Assembly (NCBI RefSeq): GCF_013349995.1
Contig: NZ_JABVXF010000001.1
Span: forward strand, 372,001-436,000
Direction: 5' to 3'
Length of the DNA stretch: 64,000 nt
Origin: Pseudoalteromonas sp. 0303
Lineage (GTDB): Bacteria > Pseudomonadota > Gammaproteobacteria > Enterobacterales > Alteromonadaceae
Both the position numbers and the translations under genes were made by a program. A model generated the notes under the pieces. It did no database searches. It had not been told where the DNA came from and was given only the letters and a program-made list of their open reading frames with translations. Below are positions 58,731 through 64,000 of the stretch, piece after piece; the stretch's first letter is position 1; the number at the start of each line of letters is the position of its first letter.

Positions 58731-59098
58731 ATCCACACTCCTGCTAGAATTGCAGCTACAACACCTAAAGCTAATGCAACTTTAGCGCTGAAGTTACCTG
58801 ATTCAAGTTCTTCCCAGTGACCCATGTCCATAATGATATGACGGATACCACCGATTAAGTGATACGCCAATACAGAAATGGTGCCCCATGCTATGAATTT
58901 GGCAATGAATCCGCTGAACAGACCCTTGACGAATTCAAAACCTTCTGCAGAAGAAAGAGACTCAGACCAAGCCCAAATGACAAAAGTTAAAGCAAAAAAT
59001 AATGCAACACCGGTGACGCGGTGAAAAATTGATGCTTTAGCCGTTGCCGGCATAGATATAGTTGTTAGATCTAGATTTACAGGTCTTTGCTTTTTCAC
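58721..59098 (-). CDS. sdhC: Succinate dehydrogenase cytochrome b556 subunit SdhC
   Basis: 125 residues with three transmembrane helices, family start KKQRPVNLDLTTISMPATAKASIFHRVTG-type signature (PROSITE-like RP-NLDL and SI-HR-TG) and the haem ligand region LAYHLIGGIRH. First gene of sdhCDAB. The start is GTG 59098 with a weak ribosome-binding site. Confidence 0.94.
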   Translation of the reverse strand: MKKQRPVNLDLTTISMPATAKASIFHRVTGVALFFALTFVIWAWSESLSSAEGFEFVKGLFSGFIAKFIAWGTISVLAYHLIGGIRHIIMDMGHWEELESGNFSAKVALALGVVAAILAGVWIWF

Positions 59099-59507
59099 AG
59101 TTACTTGCCCATCTTGCCCACTAAGGAGCTCATCTACTTGTTTTTCTAAAACCCATCAAAATGAATTTCGATGGAACTATCTAAGTAAACCGTGTTGATA
59201 CACAAAAAGTTCACACTTATGCAAAACTCAAATGTAAAAATAAAGTTTACCTACAGACAATACGGTATAAAACCTTGGATAGTATATATAGCCAAAGGTC
59301 TTTTTACAATTCTTGTTTAGTAAGAGACGTTTGCGAATTAGCCAATAGTATAATATTTAATCCTGGCAGAATATTTATTATCCATTTGTGCATAATGTTT
59401 ATAAAAATTGACTTTATACCCCTCTTTCACGTTAAAATGAAAAGAATGTGCTTAAACAGATTCAGAACATAACAATCAGAGTTGTTATCTTAATAGGAGA
59501 TAAATAG
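59099..59507. other. Divergent promoter region between sdhC and gltA
   Basis: 409 bp, no gene supported (a 65-codon frame at 59275-59472 is AT-rich noise). A consensus TATAAT on the plus strand at 59349-59354 may serve gltA, without a good -35. AGGAGAT before 59508 is the gltA ribosome-binding site. Operators for this metabolic switch point probably lie here, but I could not identify one. Confidence 0.5.
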
Positions 59508-60794
59508 ATGGCGGATAAGAAAGCCACGGTCCATATTGATGGTCTTGATCCAATCGAACTTCCAATTTACCAAGGCACTGCTGGCCAAGATGTAATCGAC
59601 GTACGTACGTTAGGTTCACACGGTCACTTCACTTACGACCCAGGTTTCATGTCGACCGGTTCTTGTGAATCTTCAATCACTTACATCGATGGCGGCAAAG
59701 GTGTTTTATTACACCGTGGTTACCCAATCGAGCAATTAGCTGATGAATCAAACTACATCGAGCTTTGCTACTTACTATTAAACGGCGAATTACCGACTAA
59801 AGAACAATACGAAGCTTTTGCTCAAGAAATCACGCACAACACAATGCTTGATACTAAAATCGCAAACTTCTTCCAAGGTTTCCGCTTTGACGCTCACCCA
59901 ATGGCAATGCTGTGTGGTGTTGTAGGTGCTCTTTCTTCTTTCTACCACGAAGATTTAGACATCACTGACGCAACACAACGTAAAACAAGCGCAATCAAGC
60001 TAGTTGCTAAATTACCAACTATCGCTGCGATGGCTTACAAATACAATGTAGGTCAACCGTTTGTTTACCCGCGTAACGACTTAAGCTTCGCTGAAAACTT
60101 CTTACACATGATGTTCTCAGTACCAGCTGAAGAATACAAAGTAAGCCCTGTTCTTGCTAAAGCAATGGACAAAATCTTCATGCTTCACGCTGACCACGAG
60201 CAAAACGCATCAACGTCAACTGTTCGTCTAGCTGGTTCTTCAGGTGCTAACCCTTACGCCTGTATCGCGGCTGGTATCGCATCTTTATGGGGCCCTGCGC
60301 ACGGTGGTGCTAACGAAGCATGTCTTAACATGTTAGAAGAAATCGGCTCTGTTGACCGTATCGACGAGTACGTTGCTAAAGCAAAAGATAAGTCTGATCC
60401 TTTCCGTCTTATGGGCTTTGGTCACCGTGTATACAAAAACTTCGACCCACGTGCGACAGTAATGCGTCAAACATGTCACGAAGTACTTGCTGAGCTAAAC
60501 ATTCAAGATCCACTTCTTGATATCGCTATGAAGCTTGAGCAAATTGCACTTGAAGACCCATACTTCGTTGAGAAGAAACTTTACCCTAACGTAGATTTCT
60601 ACTCAGGTATCATCTTAAAAGCAATCGGTATTCCAACAAGCATGTTCACTGTAATCTTTGCAATGTCACGTACTGTTGGTTGGATCTCTCACTGGGATGA
60701 GATGCTTTCTCAACCTGGTCACAAGATCAGCCGTCCTCGTCAGTTATACACTGGTGAAACTTCACGCGATTACGTACCAACAGACAAGCGTTAA
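59508..60794 (+). CDS. gltA: Citrate synthase (type II)
   Basis: 428 residues (E. coli 427). N-terminal domain typical of hexameric NADH-regulated enzymes, then catalytic His segments [12 protein letters not shown] and [14 protein letters not shown], with the late Asp near PNVDFYSG. Condenses acetyl-CoA with oxaloacetate. Strong ribosome-binding site and a strong terminator. Divergent from sdhCDAB, the common arrangement. Confidence 0.98.
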   Translation: MADKKATVHIDGLDPIELPIYQGTAGQDVIDVRTLGSHGHFTYDPGFMSTGSCESSITYIDGGKGVLLHRGYPIEQLADESNYIELCYLLLNGELPTKEQYEAFAQEITHNTMLDTKIANFFQGFRFDAHPMAMLCGVVGALSSFYHEDLDITDATQRKTSAIKLVAKLPTIAAMAYKYNVGQPFVYPRNDLSFAENFLHMMFSVPAEEYKVSPVLAKAMDKIFMLHADHEQNASTSTVRLAGSSGANPYACIAAGIASLWGPAHGGANEACLNMLEEIGSVDRIDEYVAKAKDKSDPFRLMGFGHRVYKNFDPRATVMRQTCHEVLAELNIQDPLLDIAMKLEQIALEDPYFVEKKLYPNVDFYSGIILKAIGIPTSMFTVIFAMSRTVGWISHWDEMLSQPGHKISRPRQLYTGETSRDYVPTDKR

Positions 60795-60809
60795 TACGAA
60801 TTTGCGTTT

Positions 60810-60836
60810 AAAAAAGGCCGCTATGCGGCCTTTTTT
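60810..60836 (+). terminator. Terminator of gltA
   Basis: A 12-bp stem (AAAAAAGGCCGC / GCGGCCTTTTTT) with a 3-base loop, 15 bp after the stop. Confidence 0.93.
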
Positions 60837-60905
60837 GTTGCCCTGCACTTGTCTATTTGTGCAAAGTAATTAAAATCGTCGCATTCTTGTAGCTTAAGGC
60901 CTTTC

Positions 60906-62120
60906 ATGTTCGATATCACAAAAATACGTGCTGACTTTCCCATACTGAATGAAACAGTCAATGAGCAGCCTTTGGTGTATTTAGACTCAGCGGCTACCTC
61001 GCAAAAGCCACAGGCAGTTATTAATACTCTTAGCCGTTTTTATACCCACGAGAACGCTAATGTGCACCGCGGCCGCCATACACTCAGTGAAAACGCGACA
61101 CGCCAATATGAACATACCCGAACGCTACTTGCAGATTATTTTTCTGTAAAAAATAATGAGATAGTGTGGACCAAAGGGGCAACCGAATCGATTAATTTAA
61201 TCGCAAATGGTCTGGCTTCGAGGCTTAATCCTGGCGATAAAATCGCCCTATCTGCTATTGAACACCACGCCAACATCGTCCCTTGGCAACAGCTAGCTCA
61301 GCGTACCGGTGCAGAAGTCATTATTTTGCCGATAGAAAATGATTTAACTATTAATAGCGTGCACTGTAGTGAATTTATCAAGCAACAAAACCCTAAAATA
61401 GTCGCTATTACCCATGCATCAAATACCCTTGGGAATATCACTGATTTAGCGCCAATCATTAGCGCATGTAAAGCCATTAATGCTATTTCTGTTATTGATG
61501 GTGCGCAGGCAGCGATGCATTTACGCCCTAATTTACAAGAAATTTCCTGTGATTTTTACGTATTTTCTGCCCATAAAATGCTCGGGCCGACAGGTTTAGG
61601 AGGCCTATATGGCCGATTTGAGCTGTTAAATTCGCTCGATGTGTATCAAACCGGTGGCGAAATGATCGAAACAGTGAACCTAACACACAGCACTTTTCGT
61701 GATGCGCCGGGTAAATTTGAAGCAGGAACACCGAATATTGCAGGTGTCATTGCCTTTAGTGAGGCAATAAATTATTTAATATCGTTAGATTTTCAGCAAA
61801 TGCGTCAACATGAGCATACAGTTTTTGACTATGCGATAAAACAATTATCAGCTATTGATGGTATTAATATCTATTCAAACCAAACAGATAACATCGGTAA
61901 CATTAGTTTTAATTATCGCGATGAACATCCGTTTGATTTAGCCACCCTACTTGATGGATTTGGCGTTGCCGTGCGTAGTGGCCATCATTGTACACAACCT
62001 ATAATGAGCCATTTAGGTATACCTGGGACTGTACGAGCAAGTTTTGCGTTATATAACAATAAAGCTGATGTAGACGCCTTTATCAGTGCTGTTAAAAGTA
62101 GTATTGAGTTATTAGATTAA
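60906..62120 (+). CDS. csdA: Cysteine desulfurase CsdA (SufS/CsdA class)
   Basis: 404 residues (E. coli CsdA 401). Class V aminotransferase fold: N-terminal VYLDSAATSQKPQ, the PLP Lys in VFSAHKMLGPTG, and the catalytic Cys in RSGHHCTQPIM. It removes sulfur from cysteine as persulfide. Followed 13 bp later by csdE, the partner that accepts the sulfur. Together with tcdA this reproduces the E. coli csdA-csdE-tcdA locus, though tcdA is convergent here. Confidence 0.94.
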   Translation: MFDITKIRADFPILNETVNEQPLVYLDSAATSQKPQAVINTLSRFYTHENANVHRGRHTLSENATRQYEHTRTLLADYFSVKNNEIVWTKGATESINLIANGLASRLNPGDKIALSAIEHHANIVPWQQLAQRTGAEVIILPIENDLTINSVHCSEFIKQQNPKIVAITHASNTLGNITDLAPIISACKAINAISVIDGAQAAMHLRPNLQEISCDFYVFSAHKMLGPTGLGGLYGRFELLNSLDVYQTGGEMIETVNLTHSTFRDAPGKFEAGTPNIAGVIAFSEAINYLISLDFQQMRQHEHTVFDYAIKQLSAIDGINIYSNQTDNIGNISFNYRDEHPFDLATLLDGFGVAVRSGHHCTQPIMSHLGIPGTVRASFALYNNKADVDAFISAVKSSIELLD

Positions 62121-62133
62121 TTTTGGATAAGTT

Positions 62134-62547
62134 ATGAATTCAGCGTTTGAAGCCGTTAGTAAAAACATTGAAACAGCTGCAGGCTGGCAGCAAAAATATC
62201 GCCAAATAATGCTCTTAGGTAAGCAATTACCTGTTATGCCTGAAGTACTCAAAGTAGATGATGCCCTTGTTAAAGGCTGTGAAAGTAAAGTGTGGCTGTA
62301 TATCGACTTTGATCATACAGAAAACAGCCTAGTTTTAGCGGGCGATTCAGATACTCGTATCGTTAAAGGGCTATTGGCTTTAATTTTAGCCTTATACAAT
62401 GGTCTAACACCGGAGCAAGCAACGCAAATTAATGCCTATAATGAATTTGAACGACTCGGTCTAATTAGCCATTTGAGCCCTTCTCGTGGTAATGGTATTA
62501 AAGCCATGGTTGATAAAATTCAAACCATGGCTGAACAAAAACAATAA
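62134..62547 (+). CDS. csdE: Sulfur acceptor protein CsdE
   Basis: A 137-residue SufE-family protein. The acceptor Cys lies in VKGCESKVWL. Family segments include YRQIMLLGKQLP and the C-terminal SHLSPSRGNGIKAM. It receives persulfide sulfur from CsdA and passes it on. Three bases separate its stop from the convergent tcdA stop, leaving no room for a terminator. Confidence 0.92.
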   Translation: MNSAFEAVSKNIETAAGWQQKYRQIMLLGKQLPVMPEVLKVDDALVKGCESKVWLYIDFDHTENSLVLAGDSDTRIVKGLLALILALYNGLTPEQATQINAYNEFERLGLISHLSPSRGNGIKAMVDKIQTMAEQKQ

Positions 62548-62550
62548 GTT

Positions 62551-63345
62551 TTATAAACTACGCTGTTTTTTATCAAGGTATTTTCTAATCGCTTTGGCTG
62601 CAACAAAAAAGCCAAAGCTGCCTGTCACCATGGTTGCAGAGCCAAAACCATTATTACAGTCCATATTCATTGAACCATCTGCACCTTGTTTTGCTTGGCA
62701 AACCTCACCTTCAGAGGTTGGATATACAAGCTGCTCTGTAGAATAAACACAATCGACGTTAAATTTTCGCTTTGGATTGCTACTAAAGTTGTACTGTTTT
62801 CGCAAAATATAACGTACTTTTGCAAGCAATGGATCATGGGTTGTCTTTGCAACGTCACCAAAACTGATTTGACTAGGGTCGGTTTGCCCGCCTGCGCCTC
62901 CGGTTGTAATAACCGGTAGTTTTATGCGTTTACAGTGAGCAATAAGCGCAGCTTTTTCTTTTACAGCATCAATACAATCAATCACATAGTCAAAACCTTG
63001 AATATGCTCACGAATGTTATCTAGCGTAATGAAATCGTCAATAACATTAATTTTGATATCTGGATTTATAAGCTCACAACGTGTTTTCATCGCTTCTACT
63101 TTTGCTTCGCCTACGGTGCCAGTTAAAGCATGAATTTGACGATTAACATTGGTTGCACAAATATCATCTAAATCAATGAGGGTTAGTTGCCCTACACCCG
63201 TTCGAGCCAATGCTTCAGCAGCCCAACTACCTACGCCACCAATACCAATGACACAAAAATGTGCTTGTTGTAACCAATCAAATTGTTGATGACCATATAA
63301 ACGTTTAATGCCACCAAAACGAATGTCTTGTGTTGTTTCTTTCAT
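62551..63345 (-). CDS. tcdA: tRNA threonylcarbamoyladenosine dehydratase
   Basis: 264 residues (E. coli 268). E1-like ATP-binding fold: RFGGIKRLYG at the N-terminus, GIGGVGSWAAEALARTGVG nucleotide loop, LIDLDDICATNVNRQ. It cyclises t6A37 to ct6A37 in ANN-decoding tRNAs, drawing on the CsdA-CsdE sulfur relay. Abuts the pseudouridine synthase gene upstream by one base. Confidence 0.93.
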   Translation of the reverse strand: MKETTQDIRFGGIKRLYGHQQFDWLQQAHFCVIGIGGVGSWAAEALARTGVGQLTLIDLDDICATNVNRQIHALTGTVGEAKVEAMKTRCELINPDIKINVIDDFITLDNIREHIQGFDYVIDCIDAVKEKAALIAHCKRIKLPVITTGGAGGQTDPSQISFGDVAKTTHDPLLAKVRYILRKQYNFSSNPKRKFNVDCVYSTEQLVYPTSEGEVCQAKQGADGSMNMDCNNGFGSATMVTGSFGFFVAAKAIRKYLDKKQRSL

Positions 63346-64000
63346 TTACCAATCCAACGTCCAAGGAGCTGTCCACTCTTTGAATTCGTCTGAGTTAAAA
63401 ACTTCATTAAGATGAGTACCTAAAGTGTAATCACATCGATACTCTTTAAGCTGCTCTTTATAACTAAATTGTAGTGCATAGGCATGCAAGTTTGTGCGCT
63501 CGTCTTTACTACCAGCATACGTACTATCACCTAGAATTGGAGCGCCTAAGCTTTTCATCGCGACTCTAAGCTGATGTGTCTTACCAGAGAATGGCTTTAA
63601 CAAGTATGCACGAAGCCCTGGTCGAATACTTTTTGAGTAAAAGCGTGTGATAGCAGGATTCGTTTGGCTCTTTAACAGCTTAAATGCACCACGACGACTT
63701 TTCTGCATATCCCCTTTTATCCAACCTTGCTTTTTCTTAGGCTTAGCATCACTAACGGCTAGATAAAACTTATTTATTTTATGATCAGAAAATAGCGAAG
63801 TGAATTCGGCTGCGGCTTCTTTGTTACGGGCTAATATAATTAAACCTGATGTTACTTTATCTAGCCGATGAACCGGATAGAGCTTCTCATTAACAAGCTC
63901 TTCAGCAAGTACGACAAAACCAGCACATTGTTCACTATGAAAGCTCACACCTGCTGGTTTATAAAAAACAAAGAAGTCATCTTCACTGGCATGAAGATGA
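63346..64000 (-). CDS. RluA-family pseudouridine synthase (N-terminus beyond window)
   Basis: The frame is open to the right edge (preceding residues FVFYKPAGVSFHSE), so the gene starts outside. About 218 residues are seen. The catalytic motif is HRLDKVTSGL with its Asp. GLRAYLLKPFSGKTHQLRV and GAPILGDSTYAG are standard for the family. The short length and VSFHSE segment recall the small Rlu-like subgroup found in Shewanella and Vibrio. The target uridine is unknown. It probably heads an operon with tcdA. Confidence 0.88.
   Translation of the reverse strand, partial: HLHASEDDFFVFYKPAGVSFHSEQCAGFVVLAEELVNEKLYPVHRLDKVTSGLIILARNKEAAAEFTSLFSDHKINKFYLAVSDAKPKKKQGWIKGDMQKSRRGAFKLLKSQTNPAITRFYSKSIRPGLRAYLLKPFSGKTHQLRVAMKSLGAPILGDSTYAGSKDERTNLHAYALQFSYKEQLKEYRCDYTLGTHLNEVFNSDEFKEWTAPWTLDW

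Noticed and set aside
59275..59472. Short frame between sdhC and gltA
   Set aside because: AT-rich, no ribosome-binding site, and it overlaps the likely gltA promoter.

Overview
The window looks like a chromosomal segment of a marine gammaproteobacterium of the order Alteromonadales, most probably Pseudoalteromonas. This rests on moderately AT-rich DNA, a gyrA/ubiG/nrdAB neighbourhood, divergent gltA versus sdhCDAB-sucABCD, a DUF3083-like gene, and protein sequences that read as Pseudoalteromonas/Shewanella relatives. The genus is inferred from remembered family resemblance, not from a search. I saw no rRNA, tRNA, CRISPR array or intact transposon.

Layout. 1-5.5 kb: a cut-off EAL-domain c-di-GMP phosphodiesterase. 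It is followed by three paralogous small exported TPR-like proteins (1408, 3134, 3749) that share an upstream element at a near-constant distance of 115-118 bp. They are interrupted by a metallopeptidase-like gene with a damaged 5' end. Then comes a periplasmic MsrA-thioredoxin-MsrB fusion. 5.7-13 kb: an exported M17 aminopeptidase, pxpBC (without pxpA), asnB and a BCCT transporter. 13-21 kb (minus strand): a DEDDh exonuclease with a cNMP/CBS/DUF294 protein, a two-gene RND efflux system and trhO. 21-23.5 kb: a DEAD-box helicase and cvfB.

23.5-25.5 kb is the accessory spot. It holds a broken integron integrase (one in-frame TGA and a lost C-terminal half), a LexA-box-like palindrome, an attI-like core and one apparent gene cassette. 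The cassette encodes an SRA-HNH modification-dependent endonuclease whose stop codon lies inside the attC core. This is the strongest mobile/defence signal in the window.

25.6-36 kb (minus strand): pyrF, lapB, lapA, ihfB, rpsA, cmk, aroA, serC and gyrA. 36-41.6 kb (plus strand): ubiG, a HAD phosphatase (Gph/MupP type), then nrdA-nrdB-yfaE. The nrdA upstream region carries two pairs of NrdR-box-like sites, both with exactly 31-bp spacing, plus DnaA-box-like sites. 41.5-44.7 kb: yaeQ split by an amber codon, divergent from a His-rich ZnuD-like TonB receptor preceded by two Zur-box-like palindromes. 44.7-49.2 kb: glnS, a DUF3083-like gene and argA, the last behind two ARG-box-like sites. 49.2-60.8 kb: the TCA block sucDCBA-sdhBADC (minus strand) and gltA (plus strand); the E2 component has two lipoyl domains. 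60.9-64 kb: csdA-csdE, tcdA, and an RluA-family pseudouridine synthase cut by the right edge.

The core genes cover translation, nucleotide and amino-acid synthesis, envelope LPS control and the TCA cycle. The novelty lies in the exported TPR trio, the degenerate integron with its SRA-HNH cassette, and the decayed reading frames (the metallopeptidase-like gene, intI and yaeQ).
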